Shown here piece after piece: positions 26,163 to 34,090 of a DNA stretch of 64,000 nt. Positions within the stretch are counted from its first letter, which is position 1; each line of letters starts with the position of its first letter. The DNA lies in contig CAVVTG010000002.1 in NCBI GenBank assembly GCA_963751105.1, forward strand, positions 496,001 through 560,000. The letters are read 5' to 3'. This DNA is from JACVRW01 sp963751105. GTDB lineage: Bacteria > Actinomycetota > Thermoleophilia > Solirubrobacterales > Thermoleophilaceae. Made by a program: the position numbers and the translations under genes. The notes under the pieces were generated by a model. That model did no database searches and had not been told where the DNA came from. It saw nothing but the letters and a program-made list of their open reading frames with translations.

Positions 26163-27020
26163 ATGGAGGTAGTCCTTGCCCTCGTCGCCGCGCTGCTGTT
26201 CTCGCTCGGCACCGTCCTTCAGGCGCAGGTGGCCTCCAAGTCCTCCGAGGAGGAGGCGGCCAAGGCCGGCTTCCTGCTCGAGCTCGCCCGCAAGCCCCGC
26301 TGGCTCGCCGGCATCGCAGCCGCCGGCCTGGGGTTCGCCGCCCAGGCGGGCGCGCTGGCCATCGGGCGCCTGGTGGTGGTCCAGCCGCTGCTGGCCACCG
26401 CGGTGGTGTTCGCGCTGCCCCTGAACGCAAGGCTTGGGGGCCGCAAGCCCTCCCGCAACGATCTCGTGGCGGCCGTGGCCGTCACGGTGGGCCTCGCGGC
26501 GTTCCTGTGGGTCTCCGATCCCGAGGGCGGGGTGGACAACGCCTCCGCCCGCGCCTGGATCATCTCCTTCGTCCTCTGCGGCGTGGTCTGTGCGGCGCTG
26601 GTGGTGGCGGCCCGCGGCCGGGACGCCACACGGCGCGCCGCGCTGCTCGGGATAGCCGCCGGCATCCTTTTCGCGCTCAGCGCCGCGCTCACCAAGGCGG
26701 CCGTCGACCAGTTCGAAGACGGCCTGTTCGGCCCGTTCGTCCACTGGCAGCTGTACGCCCTGGTGGTGGTGGGCTACATCAGCATGATGCTAAGCATGGC
26801 CGCGCTCCAGACCGGCGCGCTGGCTCCGGCCGTGGCCACGCAGATGTCCTTCGACCCGATCGTCAGCGTGCTGCTGGGCGTGCTCGCCTTCAACGAGACC
26901 ATCCACCAGGACGCGCTCTCGGTTGTCCTGGCACTGCTCGCCTTCGGGGTGATGCTCGCCGGGCTGGTGTACCTCGCCCTGCACAAGGACAAGGTCAAGC
27001 CCGCCCGCGCTGCGGTATAG
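26163..27020 (+). CDS. DMT-superfamily (EamA-like) transporter
   Basis: A 285-aa hydrophobic protein with about nine membrane segments, beginning VVLALVAALLFSLGTVLQAQ. Both halves show internal similarity of the EamA kind: LAIGRLVVVQPLLATAVVFA in the first and ALAPAVATQMSFDPIVSVLLG in the second, each followed by a helix starting with a polar NE or NA pair (AFNETIHQD). Such proteins export or exchange small metabolites; the substrate is unknown. It is followed after 8 bases by the first VOC gene, so co-transcription is likely. Confidence 0.85.
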   Translation: MEVVLALVAALLFSLGTVLQAQVASKSSEEEAAKAGFLLELARKPRWLAGIAAAGLGFAAQAGALAIGRLVVVQPLLATAVVFALPLNARLGGRKPSRNDLVAAVAVTVGLAAFLWVSDPEGGVDNASARAWIISFVLCGVVCAALVVAARGRDATRRAALLGIAAGILFALSAALTKAAVDQFEDGLFGPFVHWQLYALVVVGYISMMLSMAALQTGALAPAVATQMSFDPIVSVLLGVLAFNETIHQDALSVVLALLAFGVMLAGLVYLALHKDKVKPARAAV

Positions 27021-27028
27021 GTACCGCC

Positions 27029-27811
27029 ATGGGCGAGCGAGAGCACCACACTCACGGGACCTTCTCCTGGGCTGACCTGGGCACCACCGATCAGGAGGCG
27101 GCCACGAGCTTCTACAGCGGGCTGTTCGGCTGGGACAGCCGTGACGAGCCGATTCCCGAGGGGGGCACGTACACGATGGCGAGCCTCGGCGGGCGCACCG
27201 TGGCCGGGCTGTCCACCGGGCCACCGGGCATGCCGCCGGCGTGGACCTCCTACGTGACGGTCGACGACGCCGACGCGGCGGCCGCCAAGGCCGCCGGGCT
27301 GGGGGCCAGCGTGATGGCCGGCCCGTTCGACGTGATGGAGGCGGGTCGTATGGCCGTGATCCAGGATCCCACCGGAGCGATCTTCGCCGTCTGGCAGGCG
27401 GGCGAGAGCATCGGCGCGGAGCACGTGAACGCTCACGGCGCGCTGACGCTCAACCAGCTCAACACCCGCGACCCCGAGCGGGCCATCGAGTTCTACTCCG
27501 ATCTGTTCGGCTGGCGCATCGAGCCCGCCACCGGTGACCCCCCCGCCGGCGAGGACGTGCCCTACTGGGGCATCTGGCAGGGCGAGACCCTCAACGGCGG
27601 GATGATGCAGCTGCCCGACGACTCGCCCGCGCCCGCCCACTGGCTCGTGTACTTCGGCGCCGACGACCTGGACGCCGCCGCGGCCACGATCGCCGAACAG
27701 GGAGGCGTCGTGATGATGCCCCGCACCGAGGTGCCGGGGGGCGAGATCGTGGTGGCCCAGGATCCCCAGGGAGCTGTGTTCGCTCTGTTCGCCGGCCGGT
27801 TCGACGACTGA
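27029..27811 (+). CDS. Two-domain VOC (glyoxalase-like) protein
   Basis: A 260-aa protein made of two vicinal-oxygen-chelate modules (about 10-125 and 140-255). Each module starts with a GTFSWADLGTTDQEAATSFY-like or LNQLNTRDPERAIEFYSDLF strand-helix unit followed by a FGW motif, and ends with a DPTGAIFAVWQ or DPQGAVFALF strand. This is the CFP32/hydroxylase-type VOC family of actinobacteria, whose members are related to antibiotic-resistance and glyoxalase proteins. The reaction is unknown. Its stop overlaps the start of a paralogue, so the two form a tandem duplicate. Confidence 0.88.
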   Translation: MGEREHHTHGTFSWADLGTTDQEAATSFYSGLFGWDSRDEPIPEGGTYTMASLGGRTVAGLSTGPPGMPPAWTSYVTVDDADAAAAKAAGLGASVMAGPFDVMEAGRMAVIQDPTGAIFAVWQAGESIGAEHVNAHGALTLNQLNTRDPERAIEFYSDLFGWRIEPATGDPPAGEDVPYWGIWQGETLNGGMMQLPDDSPAPAHWLVYFGADDLDAAAATIAEQGGVVMMPRTEVPGGEIVVAQDPQGAVFALFAGRFDD

Positions 27812-28557
27812 TGGGACGGCGCGAGCGCTACGCGCCCGGAACGTTCTGCTGGGCCGACCTCGGAGTGTCGGACCGTGACACGGCCAAGTCGTTCTACGGA
27901 GCGCTCTTTGGCTGGGAGGCCGAGGACCAGAGTGGCCCGGGCGGCCTCTACACCTTCTTCTCGAAGGACGGCGCCACGGTGGCCGGCCTGCGCGAGGGCG
28001 AGCCCCTCTGGCTCTCGTACGTCTCGGTCGAGGACGTCGACGCGACCACCGAGCGCGCAGGCGAGGCCGGGGCTACGGTCGAGGGCTCGCACGACGCACT
28101 GCCCGCCGGTCGCACGGCCACGCTGAGCGATCCGCAGGGAGCCCCGTTCGCGCTCTGGGAACCCGGCGATTTCGCGGGCGCGGGCCTCGTCAACGACAAG
28201 GGCACGATGGTGTGGCAGCAGCTCTCGAGCTCGGACCTGCCCGCCGCCAAGGACTGGTACTCCGCTGTGTTCGGCTGGACCTGGGAGGAGCTCGAGGGGG
28301 GCGGCGGCTACGCCAACGCCCGCAACTCCGAGGGCTGGCTGACGGCCGGTGCCATGCAGCTGCCGGTGCCCGGGGTCACGCCCGCCTGGCAGGTGAGCTT
28401 CAGCGTGGAGGACGCAGCCGCGGCCTGCGGGCGCGTCGAGGAGCTGGGGGGATCGACGATCATGCCCCGCACGGAGATACCGGTGGGCGGCGTGGCGGTG
28501 GCGGCCGATCCGCAGGGCGCGCCGCTCGGCCTGTTCGACGGCGAGACCGAGCCCTAG
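27811..28557 (+). CDS. Two-domain VOC protein, paralogue of the preceding gene
   Basis: A 248-aa protein with the same two-module plan as its upstream neighbour: GTFCWADLGVSDRDTAKSFY, then DPQGAPFALWEPGDF, then a second module with AAKDWYSAVFGWTWEEL and a closing DPQGAPLGLFDG. The proteins are alike in layout but clearly diverged, so the duplication is not recent. The ATG shares one base with the preceding TGA (TGATG), which keeps translation coupled. Function unknown; the pair may act on related small molecules or as a heteromer. It ends 3 bases before the convergent lipoprotein gene. Confidence 0.88.
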   Translation: MGRRERYAPGTFCWADLGVSDRDTAKSFYGALFGWEAEDQSGPGGLYTFFSKDGATVAGLREGEPLWLSYVSVEDVDATTERAGEAGATVEGSHDALPAGRTATLSDPQGAPFALWEPGDFAGAGLVNDKGTMVWQQLSSSDLPAAKDWYSAVFGWTWEELEGGGGYANARNSEGWLTAGAMQLPVPGVTPAWQVSFSVEDAAAACGRVEELGGSTIMPRTEIPVGGVAVAADPQGAPLGLFDGETEP

Positions 28558-28560
28558 TCC

Positions 28561-29205
28561 TCAGGGCAGCGGCAGCCCGAGCCGCCAGCGCGCGCCCTCC
28601 CGCTCGAGCGTCAGGCGCTGACCGGGCGCGATCAGCGCCAGGATCGGCAGCGTTCGCAGCTCTCGCGGCAGGAGCAGGCGGGCGACCGCCCGGTTGCCCT
28701 GAACCCTGACCGATCTGACCCGCACTCGCTCGAAGGCCCTTGCGTCCGGGACGATCACCTGGAAGATGAACTCCATGCCCCTGGGGCAGCCGGCGCCGAG
28801 CGTGCCGCCGACCAGGTTGCGCAGCTCGCGCGTGTAGGCCGAGCAACTCGCGGCCGCGTCCTTGGCGCGCAGCGCGGCCAGGAAGCGGGTGATCGTCGCG
28901 CGCACCCGCCGGGCGTCGCTGCCGGCGCGAGGAGAGGGGTCACGGGGAACCGCCTCGGAAGCATCCGGCGGGTCGTCCTCCGGCGAAGCCGGCGGGTCGT
29001 CCTCGGGCGCCGCCTGATCGCCGCCGTCCGGGCCGCCCTCGCTCGGGGCGGGGTCCGGGGCCGGGTCCGGGGCCGGCGCTTCGCCCGGTGACCGCTCGGC
29101 CGTGGAGTCGCCGCCGCTCGCCGCGGACGATGGCGGCTCGTCGTCCCCGCCACAGCCGCCGGCCAGCAGAGCGAGGCAGAGCAGAGCCGCGAGGATCCGC
29201 ATCAC
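28561..29205 (-). CDS. Putative lipoprotein with a Pro/Asp-rich linker
   Basis: A 214-aa exported lipoprotein: signal sequence MMRILAALLCLALL with lipobox LAGGC (Cys18), then about 80 residues of low-complexity linker. The linker is rich in Pro, Asp and Glu with short internal repeats, for example PDPAPDPA from two copies of a 12-base unit (29051-29074). The C-terminal domain (about 100-214, from RRVRATITRFLAALRAKDA) resembles small nuclear-transport-factor-like domains of secreted actinobacterial proteins, with two cysteines. Function unknown. Its start overlaps the end of the crotonase gene upstream, so it may be the last gene of that unit. Confidence 0.75.
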   Translation of the reverse strand: MMRILAALLCLALLAGGCGGDDEPPSSAASGGDSTAERSPGEAPAPDPAPDPAPSEGGPDGGDQAAPEDDPPASPEDDPPDASEAVPRDPSPRAGSDARRVRATITRFLAALRAKDAAASCSAYTRELRNLVGGTLGAGCPRGMEFIFQVIVPDARAFERVRVRSVRVQGNRAVARLLLPRELRTLPILALIAPGQRLTLEREGARWRLGLPLP

Positions 29206-30026
29206 GCGTCGTAGGGCGCGTCGCGCTCGCGCACGGCCGCCTTGAAGCCCAACTCCTGGGCGCGCTCCTGGAAGGCGTAGCCCTCGGGTGTGTGCCGGGC
29301 GATGCCGTCAAAGAACACGCCGAGCGCCTGGGTGGCCTGAAGGCCCTGGGCGTAGAGCGCCTGGTTGACCATGAGCTTCATCATCACCAGCTGGTTGACC
29401 GGCGTGAGCGCGATCCGCTCGATCAGGGCGTCGAAGCGCTCGTCGAGCTCAGCGGCCGGGTGGGCCTCGATGGCCAGCCCCCACTCGGCCGCGGTGGCGC
29501 CGTCGATCAGGTCGCCGGTGAAGAGCAGCCGCTTGGCCCGCTGGTCGCCGACCCGGTACGCCCACAGGGCGGAGGTGGGAACACCCCACACCCGGGCGGG
29601 CGGGTAGCCGATGCGGGCGTCGTCGGCGATCACGAGCAGATCCGAGCACAGCGCCATGTCGGTGCCGCCGGCCACGCAGAAGCCGTGCACCTTGCAGACG
29701 ACGGGCTTGTCGGAGTGGAACAGGCTCATGAAGCCGCGCAGGTTGCGGCTCATCATCTGCCAGTCGGTCACCGGGTCCCAGGGCTCGGAGGGATCGTGGT
29801 TGGGAGGCCGGCTCTCCGCGTAGTCGACCAGGTCGTAGCCGCCGCAGAAGCCCTTGCCGTTGCCCGCCAGGGCGATCACGTGTACCGCTGGATCGAGATT
29901 CGCCTCCTCCACCCGGGCCGCCAGCTCTCCCGGCATCGCCATCGTTATGCCGTTGCCGCGCTCGGGGCGGTCGAGCGTGATCCGGGCGATGCGGCCCGTG
30001 ACCTCGTAGGTGAGCGCGTCAGGCAG
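29202..30026 (-). CDS. Enoyl-CoA hydratase/isomerase (crotonase) family protein
   Basis: About 274 aa of a complete crotonase fold: RIARITLDRPERGNGI at the N-terminus, the oxyanion-hole region AGNGKGFCGGYDLVDYAES, then GFCVAGGTDMALCSDLLVIA and GYPPARVWGVPTSALWAYRV. The usual catalytic Glu pair is not obvious, so dehydration, isomerisation or hydrolysis cannot be separated. The start is a puzzle: no ATG, GTG or TTG lies near the expected N-terminus, and the best position is a CTG at 30026 inside the end of the acyl-CoA dehydrogenase gene. The two enzymes are probably translated together in fatty-acid or branched acyl-CoA breakdown. Confidence 0.8.
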   Translation of the reverse strand: MPDALTYEVTGRIARITLDRPERGNGITMAMPGELAARVEEANLDPAVHVIALAGNGKGFCGGYDLVDYAESRPPNHDPSEPWDPVTDWQMMSRNLRGFMSLFHSDKPVVCKVHGFCVAGGTDMALCSDLLVIADDARIGYPPARVWGVPTSALWAYRVGDQRAKRLLFTGDLIDGATAAEWGLAIEAHPAAELDERFDALIERIALTPVNQLVMMKLMVNQALYAQGLQATQALGVFFDGIARHTPEGYAFQERAQELGFKAAVRERDAPYDA

Positions 30027-31629
30027 CGAGCGCCCGCTCCGTGATCGCGGCCGTGTCCACCCCGGCGGGCAGCGTCCCGAACACGCGGCCGCCGCCGTCC
30101 TGGAGGCGACCCGCACAGAACGCGTCCGCCACGGCCGGCGGGGCGGTGCGCACCAGCAGGCTCGCCTGGAGGGCGAGTGCCAGCTCGGAGACCACGCGGC
30201 GTGCCTCGAACTCGGGATCCTCTGAGGTGAGGCCGGCGAGCCGGTCGAGCAGCGCGTCGAGGCGGCGGTCCGCGCCGCGCCCCAGCTCGCATTCGGCCAG
30301 GAACGCGGGCAGGGCCTCGGGCTCCCTGGCCAGGGCTCGCAGCACATCGAGGGCGGAGACGTTGCCCGATCCCTCCCAGATCGAGTTCAGAGGAGAGTCA
30401 CGCAGCAGTCGCGGCATGCCGGACTCCTCCACGTAGCCGTTGCCACCGAGGCACTCGAGCGCCTCGGTGGCGTGCCACGGAGCCCGCTTGCAGACCCAGT
30501 GCTTCATCACCGCGGTGGCGATGCGACGGAACTGCCCGTCGTCCTCGTCGTAGGCCCGGGCCACGCGCAGGGCGACCGCGGTGGCTGCCTCGGACTCGAC
30601 GGCCAGGTCGGCCAGCACGTTCTGCATCAGGGGCTGGTCGGCCAGGAGCTTGCCGAAGGCGGAGCGATGACGCGTGTGGTGGACGGCCTGCACGAGCCCC
30701 CAGCGCATGGAGGCCGCCGACCCGATCAGGCAGTCGAGCCGGGTGTGGTTGACCATCCGGATTATGGTCTGGACGCCGCGCCCCTCCTCACCCACCAGCC
30801 GGGCGCGCAGGCGATTGAACTCCACCTCGCTCGAGGGCAGCGACCTCGTGCCGAGCTTGTCCTTGAGGCGCTGGATGCGAAAGCCGGGGTCGCTCGACTC
30901 GAACAGGAAGCAGGACAGCCCGGCCGGCGTCTGGGCGAGCGTGAGGAACACGTCGCAGGAGGGGTAGGAGCAGAACCACTTGTGGCCGGTGAGCTCCCAG
31001 TCGCCGTCGCCGGCCGGCTCGGCGCGGGTGGTGTTGGCGCGCACGTCGGAGCCGCCCTGCTTCTCGGTCATGGCCATGCCGGCCAGGGCCCCGTCCTCGT
31101 AGGACGGCTTCGTGATGCGCGGCTCCCACTCGGCGGCCAGCTCGGGCTCGGCCCGCAGGGCGGGAATCACGGAGTAGGTCATCGACACCGGGCACATCAC
31201 CCCGGCGTTGACCTGGCTCCACGTGTACATGAGCGCGGCCCGGACCACATGGGCCCCCGGCTGGGGGAGATCGGAATGCGCGCCGCCGCCGGCGGCTTGC
31301 CTGCCCCTCCACGGCAGCGAATGGATCTCCCGCTCGATCGCCTGCCGCAGGCACCAGTGCCAGGACGGATCGAGCTCCACCTCGTCGAGGCGCTGGCCGT
31401 AGCGGTCGTGCGTGCGCAGCACCGGCTCGTTGCGCTCCGCCCGCTCGGAGTGCTCGAGCGCCTCGCGGGTTCCGGCCAGCTGCCCTGTGTCGCGCAGGCG
31501 GTCGACGCCCCAGCCGCCGCCCTCGCGCTCGAGCGCCTCGCGCAGAGGAAAGTCGGCCTCGAACACGTTGTATGGGACGACGGGCGGGGCCTGATTGGTT
31601 ACCTCGTGCGTGGCGCCGGAGGTGAGCAT
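30019..31629 (-). CDS. AidB-like acyl-CoA dehydrogenase
   Basis: A 536-aa flavoprotein of the acyl-CoA dehydrogenase superfamily, closest in layout to AidB: a long N-terminal domain, AMTEKQGGSDVRANTTRAEP (FAD-binding loop) and the closing ECLGGNGYVEESGMPRLLRD with SIWEGSGNVSALDVLRAL. AidB proteins respond to DNA alkylation, but many actinobacterial homologues probably oxidise acyl-CoAs. The downstream crotonase supports a metabolic role. The ATG at 31629 gives the N-terminus MLTSGATHEVTNQAPP, and the FEADFPLREALEREGGGWG region then falls in the usual place. A much longer open frame upstream is an antisense shadow of the hydrolase-like gene. Confidence 0.88.
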   Translation of the reverse strand: MLTSGATHEVTNQAPPVVPYNVFEADFPLREALEREGGGWGVDRLRDTGQLAGTREALEHSERAERNEPVLRTHDRYGQRLDEVELDPSWHWCLRQAIEREIHSLPWRGRQAAGGGAHSDLPQPGAHVVRAALMYTWSQVNAGVMCPVSMTYSVIPALRAEPELAAEWEPRITKPSYEDGALAGMAMTEKQGGSDVRANTTRAEPAGDGDWELTGHKWFCSYPSCDVFLTLAQTPAGLSCFLFESSDPGFRIQRLKDKLGTRSLPSSEVEFNRLRARLVGEEGRGVQTIIRMVNHTRLDCLIGSAASMRWGLVQAVHHTRHRSAFGKLLADQPLMQNVLADLAVESEAATAVALRVARAYDEDDGQFRRIATAVMKHWVCKRAPWHATEALECLGGNGYVEESGMPRLLRDSPLNSIWEGSGNVSALDVLRALAREPEALPAFLAECELGRGADRRLDALLDRLAGLTSEDPEFEARRVVSELALALQASLLVRTAPPAVADAFCAGRLQDGGGRVFGTLPAGVDTAAITERALAA

Positions 31630-31722
31630 GACCCGTAAGTCTGCCTCATCGGGCGCCGGGCATGGGCGGCCAGGGGACTCCGCAACCCTCCCTATGCTCC
31701 CGGGTTCCTCTTGGACGTGAAG

Positions 31723-32850
31723 ATGCTCAACAGGGTTGTTCTCGCCGTGCTCGCCGCGTTGCTCGTGGCCGTTCCGGCCGCCGCGGCGGCGCCGCGCAGC
31801 GTGCCCCAAGGCTTCTTCGGCGTGCACATGACCCCCTTCTTCACGGCCGTGGCCGACGACGCTCAGGACTACCAGTGGGACCTGATGGCCACGTCCGGGG
31901 TGGAGTCCGTGCGCGCGGACTTCACCTGGATCACCGCCCAGCCCAAGCGTGATCGACCAATCGACTTCTCGAAAACCGACGGCTTGGTCCGGCGCTCCGC
32001 GCTGCGTGGCATCGACCTGCTGCCGGTGGTCACCGACGCTCCGCGATGGGCGCGCGCCTACCGCTCGCGCTTCAAGTCCCCGCCTCGCGATCCCGCCACG
32101 TTCGCGCGGTATCTGGGCGAACTGGTCGACCGGTACGGGTCCAAGGGCACGTTCTGGACGGCCCACCCCGACCTGCCCAAGCGCCCGGTGCGCGACTGGC
32201 AGATCTGGAACGAGCCGCACCTGCGCCTGTACTGGAACGCCTCGGTGAACAGCCGCTGGGGCCATCCCGGCGGGTACGGGCGGCTGCTCCAGGCGTCGTA
32301 CAGAGCGGTCAAGTCCCGCGACCCCGGCGCCCGCGTGGTGCTGGCCGGCATCACCCAGCGGGCCTGGGAGGAGCTGGACGACATGTACGCCCGCGGCGGC
32401 ATCAAGGGCCACTTCGACGTGGCGGCGCTGCAGATCTTCCCCCAGACCGTCAAGCGCTCGGTGCTGGCCACGCGGCTGTTTCGCCAGGTGCTGAACCGCC
32501 GCGGCGACCGCAGCAAGCCGATCTACCTCACCGAGCTCTCCTGGCCCGCCTCCAAGGGCAAGACCCGCCGAATTCGGTACCTGGCCAACGAGACGCCGCG
32601 CAGCATGGCCATCAAGCTCGCGCGCGCCTACGACACGCTGGCCCGGCGACGCCGCTCGCTCGGACTCGAGCGTGTCTACTGGTTCACCTGGGCCTCCTCC
32701 TACGGACGGGGCGGAAGCGTGTTCAACTACTCGGGCCTGCAGGCCTTCAGGGACGGCCAGTGGACCGCCCAGCCGGCCCTGGGAGCCTTCCAGCGCAAGG
32801 CGCGGCAGCTGCAGGGGTGCGTCAAGACGGTGCTGGGGATCTGCGAGTGA
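31723..32850 (+). CDS. Secreted TIM-barrel glycoside-hydrolase-like protein
   Basis: About 375 aa. A signal peptide (MLNRVVLAVLAALLVAVPAAAAAP) precedes a clan-A-type barrel that opens FFGVHMTPFF. Candidate catalytic acids are the Glu of DWQIWNEP (about 160) and the Glu of IYLTELSW (about 270), spaced as in retaining beta-glycosidases. The last strand has RVYWFTWASSYG. I cannot assign a numbered family. A TTG at 31711 is an alternative start closer to a TATGCT hexamer (31693-31698). It lies beside a clear paralogue and at the edge of the glycan region, so trimming or release of an exported polysaccharide is a reasonable guess. Confidence 0.8.
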   Translation: MLNRVVLAVLAALLVAVPAAAAAPRSVPQGFFGVHMTPFFTAVADDAQDYQWDLMATSGVESVRADFTWITAQPKRDRPIDFSKTDGLVRRSALRGIDLLPVVTDAPRWARAYRSRFKSPPRDPATFARYLGELVDRYGSKGTFWTAHPDLPKRPVRDWQIWNEPHLRLYWNASVNSRWGHPGGYGRLLQASYRAVKSRDPGARVVLAGITQRAWEELDDMYARGGIKGHFDVAALQIFPQTVKRSVLATRLFRQVLNRRGDRSKPIYLTELSWPASKGKTRRIRYLANETPRSMAIKLARAYDTLARRRRSLGLERVYWFTWASSYGRGGSVFNYSGLQAFRDGQWTAQPALGAFQRKARQLQGCVKTVLGICE

Positions 32851-32880
32851 GGGCGCGCGGGCGGGTAGCGGCGGGACTGC

Positions 32881-32886
32881 TAGGTT
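32881..32886 (+). promoter_or_regulatory. -10-like hexamer TAGGTT before the second hydrolase-like gene
   Basis: TAGGTT ends 7 bases before the GTG at 32894, between two paralogous genes, implying separate transcription of the second. No ribosome binding site is present. Confidence 0.35.
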
Positions 32887-32893
32887 GCCGCCG

Positions 32894-34090
32894 GTGACTA
32901 GGACGCCTCGCCTCGCCCTGTCCCTGGCCCTCGCGATGCTGCTCGCCTTCGCCGCGACGGCTCCGGCCGAAGCCGCCAACCGCAAGGTGCCCTTCGGCTT
33001 CTTCGGCACGGTGCTGAACAACTCGCAGAGCGACCGCATGTCGGACGCCGCCCTCGACGCTCAGATGGCGAGCATGGCCCGCTCGGGCGTCGAGTCGGTG
33101 AGAGTCTCGGTCACCTGGGCGTCCGTCGAACGCTCCCCGGGTGCATTTGACTTCCGCCAGACCGACCGCGTGATACGCGCGGCGGCAGCGCACCGCCTGG
33201 ACGTGCTGCCGATCGTGCTGGGGACCCCGGTGTGGGCGTCGACCAATCCGACCGATCCCCTGCGGGCACTCCTGTACGCCCCCACTGATCCTCAGCTGTA
33301 CGCCAACTTCCTCACGACCCTCGTGCGTCGCTACGGGCCCAGGGGATCGTTCTGGGCCAGCTCGGGCACGCCTCGGGTGCCGATTCGCAACTGGCAGATC
33401 TGGAACGAGCCGGCCGCCGATTTCTTCTGGGCGACCCGTCCGTGGCCCTCCAGCTACAGGCGCCTGCTGCGGGCCGGCTATCGGGCCGTTCACCGCGCCG
33501 ATCGCAAGGCGACGGTCGTACTCGGCAGCCTCACCGGGGTGGGCGGCTCGACCCCGTGGGGCCAACTGCGTCAGCTCTATCGAGCGGGCGCCAAGGGTCT
33601 CTTCGACGCGGTGTCGGTGCACTTCTTCTCGGCGGCGCCCTCCGTTCGCGTTACCGCGCAGCAGACCGTCAAGGTCGCGGCGCTGCTGCGCCGCGAGATG
33701 AAGCGCGGCCGCGACCGAAAGCGAAAGATCTGGTTCACCGAACTCACTTGGACGGCTGCCCAGGGCAAGATCCCCAAGAGCGCGCAGCTGGGTTTCGAGA
33801 CCACGCCCAAGGGTCAGGCCGCGCGGCTGCGGACCGTTTTCCCGGCGCTCGCCAAGGGGCGCAAGCGACTCGGGATCGGCAGGGTCTATTGGTACACCTG
33901 GGGCTCGGAGTACGTGCCTCAGCTCACTCCCTTTGGACCGGGCACGCCGACCTTCCAGTACGCCGGCCTGAACCGGTGGGACGGTGGCGGCGACGGTTTT
34001 CAGCCGCTTCCCATCCTCAGGACATTCGCCCGCACGGCCGCTCGCTTCGAGGGCTGTCGCAAGTCGGCCAATGCCCGGCGCTGCCGTTAG
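32894..34090 (+). CDS. Secreted TIM-barrel glycoside-hydrolase-like protein, paralogue
   Basis: A 398-aa protein with signal peptide LALSLALAMLLAFAATAPAEA. The plan matches its upstream neighbour: GFFGTVLNNSQSD at the barrel entry, NWQIWNEPAADFFW (acid/base Glu), VSVHFFSAAP, then WFTELTWTAAQGK (nucleophile Glu) and RVYWYTWGSEYV near the end. Both end in a cysteine-containing tail rich in Arg and Lys. The GTG at 32894 gives the proper signal peptide. The stop overlaps that of the convergent flippase gene (TTAG). The two paralogues have diverged enough for different substrates. Confidence 0.8.
   Translation: MTRTPRLALSLALAMLLAFAATAPAEAANRKVPFGFFGTVLNNSQSDRMSDAALDAQMASMARSGVESVRVSVTWASVERSPGAFDFRQTDRVIRAAAAHRLDVLPIVLGTPVWASTNPTDPLRALLYAPTDPQLYANFLTTLVRRYGPRGSFWASSGTPRVPIRNWQIWNEPAADFFWATRPWPSSYRRLLRAGYRAVHRADRKATVVLGSLTGVGGSTPWGQLRQLYRAGAKGLFDAVSVHFFSAAPSVRVTAQQTVKVAALLRREMKRGRDRKRKIWFTELTWTAAQGKIPKSAQLGFETTPKGQAARLRTVFPALAKGRKRLGIGRVYWYTWGSEYVPQLTPFGPGTPTFQYAGLNRWDGGGDGFQPLPILRTFARTAARFEGCRKSANARRCR

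Noticed and set aside
24606..26744. A 712-codon minus-strand frame rich in Arg, His and Gly
   Set aside because: It is antisense to the APC permease and DMT genes and has no domain-like pattern.
30019..33039. A 1006-codon minus-strand open frame
   Set aside because: Only the part up to 31629 matches an acyl-CoA dehydrogenase; the rest is antisense to the hydrolase-like gene and reflects high GC content.
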